The notes beneath the pieces are model-generated. The model searched no databases and was not told the origin of the DNA. It saw nothing but the letters and a program-made list of their open reading frames with translations. Below, in pieces: positions 21,995-33,064 of a DNA stretch of 35,596 bases. The position numbers and the translations under genes are program-made. This DNA comes from Larix sibirica. Taxonomy: Eukaryota; Streptophyta; Pinopsida; Pinales; Pinaceae. The number at the start of each line of letters is the position of its first letter. Positions within the stretch are counted from its first letter, which is position 1. Where the stretch lies: assembly GCA_004151065.3 (NCBI GenBank), contig NWUY0300009789.1:27761-63356 (forward strand). The letters are read 5' to 3'.

Positions 21995-24900
21995 TCACCA
22001 TTTGCACCTGTCATGGGGAGTAGTATCCTCTTGGGCTAGGTATGGACATTCTACTTTGAGAAGCAATTGAGCAACAATTAACCATTTGTTGTTAATGTTG
22101 CTAGTTGTTAGGGTAACTCCTATGTTGGAAAGCTTATTAGCCACCTTGTTGGCATCTCTTCTTACATGTTGGGGGAGTATCACTTCGATTTTGTTAAGGA
22201 GGGAAGTCAACCATTCCAATTTGATCATTAGGCACCATCTAGGAGAGGATTTATTAATGGGGGAGCCATTGATAATTTTGTCGAGAAGGTGGATCATGAT
22301 TCTTGAGTCGCCTTCCACGATGAGTTTAGAATAGTTTGCTTGGATTGCAACTTGAATGCTAAAGGCCATGGCATGGAGTTCAACAGTGTTATTGTTGTCT
22401 TTACCCAATGAACTGACATAAATTCTGAGAATGTTTACTTAACTGTCCTGAACCATTCCTCCAAAAATGACAGGCCCCAGGTTACCTTTACTAGATCCAT
22501 CAAAGTTAATCTTGATCAATTCTTGCTTAGGAGGCATACATATACTAGGGATTTCCACTCTTAGAGTCTTTCATAGAAATGAGTGAGGAGAGGAGGGAGG
22601 AGACAATCCCTAGGCTTGCATGATGGTCATATCCCCCAACGAACATTTCCAGTCCTCATTTTCCCACACTTTGATAAGGATATATTCTTTAATGTTGGAT
22701 TGGATCGTGAGTCATATTTGATCCTCCCTGCAGCTAAAATCTTGAAAAATATTCCAATTACATTCTTTCAAAGTCTCTCATAGAAGGAATCCATGAAAAA
22801 GTTTACACGTTCTGTTGATAATATTGTTGGAAAAAGCAGTTGATCTCCAATTGGTAACAGTCTCTTTTATGCTTCCTCTATTGCGATCAAGGTTATTAAA
22901 TATCGTCAAGCCCCGATCCCACATGGATGAGATAAAGTGACATTGGTTTAGAATGTGCTCCAAGTCTTTTGAGCTGTCACTATAGAGATAACATTTGGAA
23001 GGGCCTTCAAATCCTTTTCTAGTGAGACGATCCCAAGTAAGAATCCCCCCCATGCAACGACACAAAGGAAAGTAGATACTTTTGGCCAAAGATCCTACTC
23101 GCAAATTGGTTGCTAAATTATGTCCCCTGGCCTAGAATAATGATTTGCTAGGATGGCATAAGCTTCTTTGAGGGAGAATCTGCTTGCACTCATATACCCC
23201 TAGTGAAGGATGTCTAGTCCATGATGGATCCAAATTTTCTTGGATTGAAATTCTTCCTAAGAACCATCCCAGTGAAAGTCGGGGTGAAGGTTCGACCATT
23301 GATATCTAGCCTTCCATCTTCTCCAGTTGATGGGGGGACCGGGATCCTCCTAGTAGTGGGAAACCAATATTTTATTGGAAACTTGAAGGACCTCTCTAAG
23401 AGATTGAATATGAGGATAGTCAAGCAACTTCATTGATTGCTGCTAAGAAACCTTCCAAAATAACCCCGGTTGATCATTGTGGGTTTCCCAGAAAGAGTGT
23501 TCTTGAATGAGGTCTTTGTTTTGCTAGGTTGCGTTCCATATAAGGGTGTCAGGAAGAAGACCCTTCATTCTTATAAGATATTTTTCCTCAACACCTGAAG
23601 CATATTTTTGTTTCCAAACCTTCCCTCAAAATTATGAAGTGTTATACAACCATCTCCACAAATTTTTGGAACCTAAAGCATGACTTTCGGCTTTAGGGTC
23701 TTGAGCACCTATCCCTCCATGATTCTTTGGGAGACACACCTTTGACTAGGAAAATGGAGCCCATTTCTTATTGGTTTGAGATCCTCCCCAGCGAAAATAT
23801 TGTTGAATGTTTCAAATGATTTTAATGATGTTTTGGGGAGAATCTAGCACATAAAAGAGATAAGTAGACATGCTTTGTAGAATTGATTTAAGGAGGTTCA
23901 ATCGATCGGCCAAGTTAAGAGAATGAAAAGTCCAGTTGGAAAGTATTTTTCCATATTGTCAATAAGAGAATCCCATGAGTTGTGATGAGAAACATTAGCA
24001 ATAATAGGGGCACCCAAGCACTTAGAAGGGAGAGAGCTTTGCTTGAAGTTTAGTATGTGAGCAATTTCCATTTGCAGTGCGAGAGGAGTATTGAAGAAGA
24101 AAATTTCGGATTTGTCATGATTGAGAGTCATACCCAAAGCATCAAAGAAAACTTGAAGAATTGACTAAAGAGTTCTATATTCCTTAACCAAGGGATTTCC
24201 CATGAGCATATTAAAATCAACAAATTGGAAATGGGAAGAAACCGGGTCATCATTAGTTGGATCAAGGCCTTTGAGCTCTCGCCTTTGTATCAAATCTTTA
24301 AGTGTTATAACGAGTCCTTCCACCATGAGGATGAAAAGGAATGGGGATAGGGGTAACCTTAGCGAATCCCCTGAGAGGAAGAAAAGGTTACAAATGGAGA
24401 GTTGTTGACAAGAATCGAGAAGAAGGAAGAGGAAACACAGTTCATAACCTAGGTAGTCCAATGGGGAGAAAAACCAAAGGCAAAGATAATTTGATAGATA
24501 AAACACCATCTTAGTTTGTCAAGATCTTTGGAGAGATCCATCTTAAGCAACATGATATCCTTTTTGTAGATTCTAAGAGTATGAATGGTATCATGAACTA
24601 AGATGATGCCCTCAAGAATGTGACGACCCTCAACATATCCATATTGTTCCTCAGAAATGAGATGGGGTAAAATTAGTTTCAGACAGTTGGAAATGACATT
24701 GGTGATTATATTGAAAATAAAAAATGAAGAGAGAAATATGATGGAATTTACTGTAAAAGACGCATTGTCTTCCTTGGGGATGAGAGATGGGAAGTTTGAT
24801 CTAAGAGCCAATAGAACGTCCAAATGAGATCTAGATTCTTTTACAATCACCCAGACCTCATGTTGAATGAACTTCCAACAATGATGATAGAAGTTGGTGG

Positions 24901-26296
24901 TGAGTCCATTAGGAACAGGATATATCCCCACTGACATTTCCATTATATCTTTTTCCACCTCAACCATAGAGATTTTGCAAAGCAAACTGTCATTTTTCTC
25001 ATTTGAGACAAGGGAAGGAGTTTTTGCTATAATTTTGGTGATGGCCTCTTTTTGTCTACCAAGGAGTTCGATTAAAAGTTGTTGATATTAAGAGACGAGC
25101 TCCTTCTCAATGTCCTTGCGATGGTTTAGTTTAATACCTTGGGCATTGTGGAGATGGGAAATACGATTATTTTTTCTACGCTAGATCATGGAGGCATGGA
25201 ATATTTTTTTGTTTTTCTCACACTCCTTTAGCCATCTAACCCGAGATTTTTGTTTCCAGATAATCTCTTGTTGTTTGTGCCTTTGAATGGGTTGTAGTTG
25301 AAGATTTATCTCCTCCAAAAAATATTCAGTGTAGCTTTGTTCAATTGTTGTTTGTTGATTTTTTATTCCAAGCATTTCCTGTCCTCAATGATATTACCAA
25401 AGACCTCTCTATTCCAAGTTTTAATTCAAGTTTTAATGAATTTGAGGCGTTGCTAGAACTGGAACATTTTGGATCCATAATTTTTTTTAACTTCTTACCA
25501 CCGTCGAGTGAGGTTCTCCATAAATTTGGGATGATCCAACCATAATTTTTCAAACCTAAAAGGACAATTTCTTAGTTTATCCTCCATTTCCACTTCAAGG
25601 CTAATTGGCTAGTGATCTGAGCCAACACTAGGAAGAATATAGGTTTCTAAAGGAAACCTATGGAATAGAAGTTGGTCTAAAAGTAAAAATATATATAGCA
25701 TTGAGGCCACTTGATGTGAGCCCCCACGCTTATTATTCCAAGTATGCAAACCATTTTTCAACTCAATGTCCTCTATGTTCAATTCAGTGATGAGTGAGTA
25801 GAAATCCAAGCTTGCATTGTCTAGGTGTCTTGTGCCTCCCCGTTTTTCCAGAGTAGAGGTTATCATGTTGAAATCGACTCTCAAAATCCAGTGGTTCCCC
25901 TGGGTAATCCCTTTCAGGGCTCTTAGGGAGTTGAGGAAGCTGATTTTTTTATTTAGGGACCGATGGGACATAGACATTGGTAAGGAAACCGGATGAGTGG
26001 GTTCCAACTATGTGGAAATGAGTGGAGAGATATCTAGGACTAGAGAGAAGGTATGCGATTTCGATAGTGTTTGGGTTCCAAAGAATAGCTATGCCACCCA
26101 CAAACAATTTGGCATCATTGGCCATTGATCCACAACCTTTCCAACAATATTGAGCTACTACGCGGAGAAGGGATTCAAGGCATTTGGTTTCCTATAACAT
26201 AACAATGGAGGGAGTTTATTGATGGATCTTTGATCAAAGAGTTCTTTGTTTACTCTTCCTTTTGAAACCTGTTATGTTCCATGAGAGAATCTTCAT
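21995..26296 (-). pseudogene. LINE ORF2: endonuclease, RT, zf-RVT, RNase H
   Basis: Starts at the ATG at 26296 with MKILSWNITGF, the usual opening of the apurinic-type endonuclease. Further on are ETKCLESLL (normally QETK), GGIAILWNP, VDFNMI (normally GDFN) and GSDH at 25609. RT follows: VRWLKECEKNKKIFHASMI near 25230, EEQYGYVEGRHIL near 24640, motif A LLKMDLSKDLDKL near 24530, QGIR-stop-G then LSPFLFILMVEGL near 24350, and motif C as FQFVDFNMLMG near 24220, where the second Asp of FVDD is Phe. SLPSKCLGAPII and FRWGGSQTNKKWAP follow. zf-RVT is at 23104-22790 with LTWDRLTRKGFEGPSKC. RNase H (about 22548-21995) is the best kept: INFDGSSKGN, VELHAM, VEGDSRIMIHL and HVRRDANKVANKLSNIG. Length fits a full ORF2 (about 1430 codons). 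Stops and shifts are scattered throughout. Confidence 0.92.
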
Positions 26297-26899
26297 GGTA
26301 AATTATTATTGATAAGGGATGGAACATATTTTTTCTAGAATTGGGTGATATCTACCAGAGCTAATATGGTATTCCCCCAACTCTTGTAGTCGCTGCTGAT
26401 TTCTCTAATGACCCCACTTCGAGTCCTTGCTGGGCATAACATGGTTATTTTTCAAGGTGCATGTTTGGATTCTCAATGTGCCTTGTTGAGGTTCTTTTGA
26501 GCTGGATTGTTGCTCAGATTGAGTCTCAACTTCACAAAGGGATTTCTGGAGGAGTTGAAGTTGATGAACGAGAATGGATTGATGATATCCCTGGTTATAG
26601 GCACCCAAGGTGCTTTTCAAGTCAAAATACTCAAGGTCCATATCCTATTCCTCCTCGTAACTCATGTGTTCATTTAGTTCATCCATATGATTGTTGTTAT
26701 TTGGATATATTTTGTGCCGATTGAACTACACTTGAGGGGGATGTGGGTTTTCCAGGTTGTGATATTCTTGATGCAAGAGATCAGGAGAATATTATAATTT
26801 TGCTTCCCCATTCATGGAATCAAATCTATTGGTTTTGGATATTGGATCAACTGAGAGTTTCAACATACTTTTCATGTTTTCCTTCTTCCCTTTTAGAAC

Positions 26900-27810
26900 T
26901 ATAGTGAAACCATCCACATTGAGAATTTTAGGATCGGAGGCATGAAAGACATGCTTGTTGAGAGGGAAATACCTATAAAACTAACCATGATCATGGAAGT
27001 TTTGGCATTGGAATGGGATATTCTCATAGTGTAGGGTTTGTATCTAGTTATTATCTTTAAATCTTAAGCATATCGAGTATGGGAATGACTTGGAGACATT
27101 CATATTGACATAGATACGAGCAAAGGATGTGTATCTTCATCACTTAACGGATCAAATATATTGATGAACTTACCAAGAGTATTTCCTGTGAGTGTTTATT
27201 CCTCTCAATATTTATAGGGAAGAGAATAAAGGTGGATCTAGATCGGGACTTCTGAGAAGTCTTCTTTTTCAGGGAAAAAATTACACACCCAAAAGTGCAC
27301 ATAAAGGCCCGCATTGTTAAATAAATAGGGGCCCTATTCAAAAACCCTATTGCAATCCTCCAAATTCATAAACAGAGCTATGAAAATTTATTTTTATTTG
27401 AGTTTCAGATCTACCTACCCTTTAGGCCTCCATTTGTTCTCAATCCATCACATTAGGGATCACTCGTTTAGCTAAAGTCCCATAAATTTTCTGATTATGG
27501 CATGATCTTACATGTATTGACGATATGAGACAATGTTTGGCAAAGTGACTTCATAGAGATGGATGGATGATGCTTTTGGCATGAAACCATAGGATATTGG
27601 AGTTGGATGGTTAGATCCTTCTTGCTTCCCATTGAGTTCTTTAGAGGGTCGTGGGGAAAAGGGTTTACCTTCATACTCCGAGACATGATCCTTGTCAGCC
27701 TGGCTAGAAGAGTGTGGCAACTTGTCAGAATGAGTAAGGTCATGACTGTGATTGGGAGAGAGGATCTATTTATAGGAGGGAGCTTCACTTTCTCCCTGTT
27801 GTGATTCCAT
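26900..27810 (-). pseudogene. LINE ORF1, gag-like (DUF4283 and zinc-knuckle remnant)
   Basis: ORF1 proteins of plant LINEs bind the element RNA. The best start is the ATG at 27810 (MESQQGESEAPSYK), in frame with a long open part reading QADKDHVSEYEGKPF and MPKASSIHLYEVTLPN. A DUF4283-like core follows in the same frame with many stops: DHAIIRKFMGL, WIENKWRPKG, LFMNLEDCNRVFE, GPYLFNNAGLYVHFW and NFFPEKEDFSEVPI. Near 27000-26950 ENIPFQCQNFHDHG and FYRYFPLN stand where a zinc knuckle (CxxCHxHGHxxRxCP) is expected, with at least two ligands replaced. An overlapping frame starting at 27821 is open for 108 codons but carries no family signal, so I reject it. Most stops fit CAA, CGA or TGG codons changed by C-to-T transitions. 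Confidence 0.82.
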
Positions 27811-27929
27811 AGAGGATTCATAAGACCAAAAATAGAAAGAGATTGTAAAAACCCTACTTCACATTCATTTTTGTAAATATTTTCTCAATACTTTTATGGT
27901 TAATAAGGACTTATAATTTTAATATATAT

Positions 27930-28760
27930 TCTAATCTATATGTATTTTGAAATGGATATAAAATATAAATTAAGGGAGACATTTTGAAATAGAAATGTGA
28001 TTAAACAAAAAAAAAATCCTTGAAGAAGAGAGAATTAGTTCTTACTCAGGCCTCTAATTCTTCACTTTAGAAAACATCACTATAAAAATTACTTTGATTT
28101 GATGCAATATCAACATCTACCAAAATATTTCTAAATTATTGTTGGATGAGTCTCTATGGACCTCCATTTGCTACTATGGTTTCAACACACCTTTAAGTTC
28201 CCTCTACTACTTTCTTTTGTCAATGGGCATCAAAATCAAATTTCACGTTATAATTTTGGTCTTCCTTGTCCTGACTAATATTTATTTTTGTATATTTTGT
28301 CTTAATTTTTCCTTGGTCAAGCCTTTCCTTTGGATTTTTGGGTCTCTTTTTCCTTAATGGATTTAGTTTGTAATGTCTCCTCTTCCTTAATGGCTTTAGT
28401 GACAATCTTTCTTTATTTTAAATTTCTTGAATTCACATTCTAAATTTATCTTCTCTTTTACTTCAAATCCATATTTTAGATGCACATTCTAAATTTTATT
28501 CTTCTTCTTTCAATCAAAGTAAGTTTGATATTAAAGATAATCATTTAATAATATCACATTTTCTTACTTAATTTTATTTCCACATATATTATCGTAGTTC
28601 CTTTGCCTCAAAATATATTTTGTATTTTATGATCTAAAAAATCTTGTAAATATTCCAAGTTAGTATCATTCACATGTTATTCACATTCCATATTTAATTC
28701 ATAGGAATTTTTAAATGAAATGAAATTATAAATTAATGAAAGAATTTTGAAATAAAATCC
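27930..28760 (+). repeat. Copy B of the ~840-bp repeat
   Basis: Opens with TATTTTGAAATGGATATAAA near 27945. It continues through TTAGTTCTTACTCAGGCCTC near 28034, GATGAGTCTCTATGGACCTC at 28145, TATTTTGTCTTAATTTTTCC near 28293 and AAAGTAAGTTTGATATT near 28516. Each word recurs in copy C at a distance of about 837-853 bases. No protein is encoded. Confidence 0.9.
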
Positions 28761-29520
28761 ACATTCAATATTTAATTTAATATTTAATTTATAAGGATTT
28801 TGAAATGGAATTAAAATACAACTTAATCAAGACATTTTCAAATTGAATTAAAATATAAATACGATTAAATAAAACAAAAAAATTAACTCTTACGAAGGCC
28901 TCTAGTTCTTCCCATGAGAAAACATCAGTATACATATTCTTTTGATTGCATGCAATATCAACATATTTCTAAAGTATTCTTGGATGAGTCTCTCTACACC
29001 TCCATTTGCTGGCATGGTTTCCACATACCTTTAAGTGCGCTCTACTACTTTCTGTTTCCAGTGTGCATCAAAATCAAATTTCCTATTTGAATTTTGGTTC
29101 TCATTGTCCTAACCAATATTTTTTTTGGGATGTTTTGTCTTGATTTTCCCTTAGTCAAACCTTTCCCATGGATTGGTAGGTCTCCTCTCCCTTAATGGAT
29201 TTAATGACAATATTTCTTTATTTTAAAGATTTTGAAATCACATTCTAAATTTATCCTCTCTTTCTCATAGATAACATACATTTCATACCGAAGGAGTCAT
29301 TTGGGCTTAATGCAACTTTTGACTTTACAATTTCCATATATGTTATCATAGTGATTTTTCCTTGCTTTATATTTTCCAACGTATAACTAAAATATCAAAA
29401 GCCAACTATTGCATTTAATGCCCTTGAAAATCTTTTACATCTTTTAAGTTCTCATTTTCATTTTAATTAAGGAATTGTGAAACAAAAGTGATTAGCAACA
29501 AAAAGGTTCTCCCTAAATAA
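28760..29520 (+). repeat. Copy C of the ~840-bp repeat
   Basis: Direct tandem neighbour of copy B. It starts with ATTTTGAAATGGAATTAAAA near 28797, then AACTCTTACGAAGGCCTCTA near 28886, GATGAGTCTCTCTACACCTC at 28983 and TGTTTTGTCTTGATTTTCCC near 29130. The distal third is more diverged and shorter than in B. Confidence 0.88.
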
Positions 29521-29640
29521 GATAGAATATTATCTCTTACCAAGGTCCTTGATTCTGTGTTAAGATAGAATATTATCTCTTACCAAGGTCCTTGATTCTT
29601 TGTTAATCTCCCATTAGCTAAACTTCAGTTAAGGATTTAG
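29519..29640 (+). repeat. Start of a fourth repeat unit with a 43-bp duplication
   Basis: A 43-base unit starting AAGATAGAATATTATCTC occurs at 29519 and 29562. Its CTCTTACCAAGGTCCTTGAT part corresponds to the opening of copies B and C (CTTAC..AGGCCTCT). The unit then breaks off. Confidence 0.75.
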
Positions 29641-32480
29641 GGGTGTGTATTTGTGTGGGTGAGTTTGTGGTCCAATTTGAATACAAGGGTGGTTGGCTCA
29701 AAATTTGATTCGTCAACAAGTTGTTGAACCTTTTTTTGGAAAATGGCTAAGTTATATTGTGGGTGAAAGGGTTTAAGCTTATGAAGGTTGATGAGAGGAT
29801 GACTAATGATGGGTGTTTAACGAGTAGTTGACTGATGAAGGCATTTCCGACATACCTTACATTGATGTCGAGCTTATTTATGTACGTTCTATTGATGTAT
29901 TATCAGTCGACTTGCTTCCCCTTGATGAGATGTCCTCAATGAACCATTCATAAACAAGGGCTTAGTCAACATACATCTCACCAATGAGAGCTTCATTGGC
30001 ATATCACTACTAGATGATTCCCTCGCCCTCCGTTAATGCATGTTCTCATCAACAACACCATTCCATTGATCATCGATGCTAGTGCTAACTTGGAATTCAA
30101 CATTGAATATAAATTGGGAAATCAACAATAAATGAGCAAGCTCATTGATGACATTATAAACCATTGTCACAAAAATTTCAATTGTTTGTAATTGACCCTT
30201 GGAGAAAAAAGTATTAGTAGTACATATACAATTAATAGTGATTGTAAAAAAATTAAGCTTTAGCATCATTGTTATTCATTCCAACATTATCGCAAGTATG
30301 CTTGTATAACAATGATGTACAGTTTAAAATTATCCTTATTAATCATTTCATAAATTCATAGGAATTAGGAGAGAACTAACTTTAACATGATCAATTTAAT
30401 ATATATGTAGGTATCTAAATCAATTCAAGTGCTACATCATGATGACGTTGACCTAGAATTTGGGAAGTGACAGGAAACAATGTAAGTTTATTAACTTAAA
30501 AAATAATTTTAATCTCAATTTAAATGAATGATTACTATTTCATTTCTATATTGTATACACTTATTGATTCTCACTAATAATTTATTGTAAATTATGTAGG
30601 TTCATGCCTCTCAAATAGCATTCCACTGAATAATCTCGCTAAATGTGGGCCACATTTTTTCATTATTTCATGCAATGCATATGGGACACCAAGTTATATG
30701 GAGAAAGTTGCCCAATACCATTCACATCTAAGGTGTCATGGGATACGGGATGTGGAATACCCTACAAATGATTAAGGTGTGTTTTTTTAACATGGGTTGT
30801 ATGTGGTTGTTTACAATACAAAAGATTGAGGAAAATATCTCACTGAGAAGTGATAATGAAATATGAACAAGATAACCTTATATATGTTGATGGATGTATG
30901 CCTTCTACAATTGTTCCTAACCCCATAGATGAAGAGCTTACAAGGGAAAATATCAAACTTATGAATTTTGTTAATCTTACAAGAAATGTGTTTAGTATAG
31001 CCAACCCAACCCCAGTTCCCACTAATCCATAATCAAATGCTAAGTCTAAATACATACCCAAGAGTCATTTATTGGACTTGTCAAAACCATGTGATGTAAG
31101 GTGGTGGACGCAATATTGAAGAGTTTGCTAATGAAAAAGAGTCATTCTAGTATTCCAAATTATGATGTTAAGGAAATATCTTTACACCTTACCTTGTGTC
31201 CATGTATAGGTTATGTGCACACGATTCCATTTAACTACTCTATCTTTGGTGCATAGCTTGGTTCTAAATCATTTCCTATGATTGGAGAATCTTTCCTCTT
31301 TTGTAGTAACAATTACGTAAGTTCCCCTCTAGCGTCTCTAGAGAAAATTTAAGAAATTTTATGCTCTTAACTATTGTTGTTTAGTGAGGTAGAGTTGAAG
31401 TTATTATGATCCCATATTGTGGACCCTATTACTCCCATGATGACTATTTGTAGTTATATTGTAGAGACATAACATATTGGCGTACAATTTGATTTTATGT
31501 TGTGATAAAATCAAAGATCATGTTCATAATTTCATGGGAAACCATGGATAAATGGAAATATTGTATGATTTATCAATAATTCTAGGCAAAGTGGATTAAA
31601 GCCAATGGCATATTTATGGCATGTGAAAATGACAAAATTGATTTTATATCCAAAACATATATTTGTGTTGTTGCTAAGCCAATTTGAAACTTGGGGATGA
31701 CTTATTCATTAATTGTGTTTTTTATAGGAGACAAATGCTAGAGTCTCTTACGATGACTGGGGATGGTATTCCTATTGATGTTACCATGGGAAGAAAGAGG
31801 AAGATATAGTAGTTCATTCATTTTATTAGTATGACATGTGGTACTACCTATTATTTTAATTAATGTACATTTATGTTTCCAGAGTTTATTTGTGTCCACA
31901 TTAATACGAATAATAGACGTATCATAAATAACACTATTGTATCTAACATGATCAATAATAGTTTATATATATGCTTCATTTGAATTTGTTACCTCTTATT
32001 ACTTATTTGGTTCAATGTTAAAATGAAAATTGTATTTCTTTGTTTTTTAACTCATATTATACTAATCTATAAAATAATTGAAATTAACAAAGAAATGATC
32101 ATGGCCATGAAGGAATTAATAGTACTAGCTCTAAAAGTGGCACACTACAAACTTGCTATTTTCTTTCTTTCACCATTCCAATAATTTGATAAATGGATTA
32201 ATCAATCATCTACAAATTTTTTGCTTGAGGTGCAAACCACCAAAAAAAGAAGAAGGAATGATGGGAACATCGACAATGATGATGAAATAGGTGTCGTTGA
32301 TGTAAACATTAATACATCCTTATATCACGGCTTAGAACAATTGTTAAAGGATCATTTCAAAGGTGATCAACAATCTGATGGGGCATGATATCGAGGCAAT
32401 TATGCAGACAATAAAATTACCTATGGGGAAACAATAAAAATGTTTCAACAACACCCTTATTTGAATAAGGTAAGGTGAAA
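29640..32480. other. AT-rich flank, perhaps 5' part of a CACTA element
   Basis: No domain is recognised. Bases 29780-30160 are enriched for ATTGATG and its complement CATCAAT, as in subterminal repeats. CACTACTAG at 30005 resembles a CACTA terminus. A + frame at 30850-31032 and a lysine/arginine-rich stretch near 32235-32470 (KKRRRND, LEQLLKDHFKGD) could be decayed transposon coding sequence, but neither is diagnostic. Confidence 0.35.
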
Positions 32481-32483
32481 TTT

Positions 32484-33064
32484 TCTAAATTGATTGCTAT
32501 TCTCCTACTTTACAACGTGAAAGAAAAATTTGGTAGGTCAAACAATAACTTTTCAATATGGTTGAGGTACTATATGTTTTTAATGTGATATGCACATTTT
32601 TCTTCCTAATTGATCAAATTTTTTCCATAAACTTATTTATATGCAAAATAGCTCTTATTAATTCAAAATATAATATCCACATATTATATGTTTTTATGTC
32701 AACATTGCATTAAATGAAAAGTTGTTTCTAAATGACAATAGTCTTCCAAGAACTACCAAGGAAGCACAAATAATAATCAAGGATCTAGAGGTGTTATATG
32801 ATTCCATTCATGCATGCCCTAAATATTGCATTCTATATAGAGATAGATATGAAGGAGAGGAAAAATGTCCAAAATATCAAGAATCCCATTTTCCTGATGA
32901 TGTTATTAGAAAAGAAAATATGAAATAAAGTTTTGCACCACATGTTGACAATCCCATCTTAATGATATTGTTTAGATATAAGTCATTGGTCCAATTAATA
33001 GATTGGAATGTTTCAATGGAATCAATGATGGAATGATGAGAATTTCAATAGATACAATGGAAAT
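32484..33064 (+). pseudogene. CACTA (En/Spm) Tnp2-type transposase, 5' segment
   Basis: Tnp2 proteins (transposase family 21) move CACTA elements. Bases 32484-32566 read KLIAILLLYNVKEKFGRSNN, the family's LL.LK..HGWSN block. After about 150 AT-rich bases the frame at 32722-32928 gives FLNDNSLPRTTKEAQIIIKD, then SIHACPKYCILYRDRYEGEE, KCPKYQESHF and DDVIRKEN. This matches the hallmark KIHACPNDCILYRKEYE..ECPKC..SRY. Bases 32965-33064 continue with LFRYKSLVQLIDWN and MMRISIDTME, cut by an insertion at 33065. The interval 32567-32716 starts with GT and ends with AG and may be an intron, though the phase does not join cleanly. A stop after ENMK (32926) and frame changes show decay. Confidence 0.87.
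33047..33064 (+). repeat. Left target-site duplication, 18 bp
   Basis: AATAGATACAATGGAAAT, identical to 34208-34225. Here it is part of the Tnp2 coding sequence (SIDTME). The first two As of the right copy merge with the poly(A) tail, so the true length is 16-18. Confidence 0.95.

Larger units (their letters stand above)
21990..27830 (-). mobile_element. Nearly complete, inactive plant LINE
   Basis: Contains, in order on the minus strand, a gag-like ORF1 (27810 down to about 26900), a spacer, and ORF2 (26296 down to 21995) with every expected domain: endonuclease, RT, zf-RVT and RNase H. The two-ORF layout is that of plant L1-type LINEs with RNase H. Dozens of stops and several frameshifts show it cannot move. 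No poly(T) on + marks its 3' end, so the outer limits are uncertain. Copies of one repeat lie on both sides. Confidence 0.9.

Noticed and set aside
27495-27821. 108-codon minus-strand frame with its own ATG
   Set aside because: It overlaps ORF1 in a different frame. The family-matching DUF4283 text lies in the frame starting at 27810.
20270-29520. Copies A and B as LTRs of one retrotransposon
   Set aside because: No TG...CA ends or gag-pol lie between them. The interior is a minus-strand LINE, and copy C lies in tandem with copy B.
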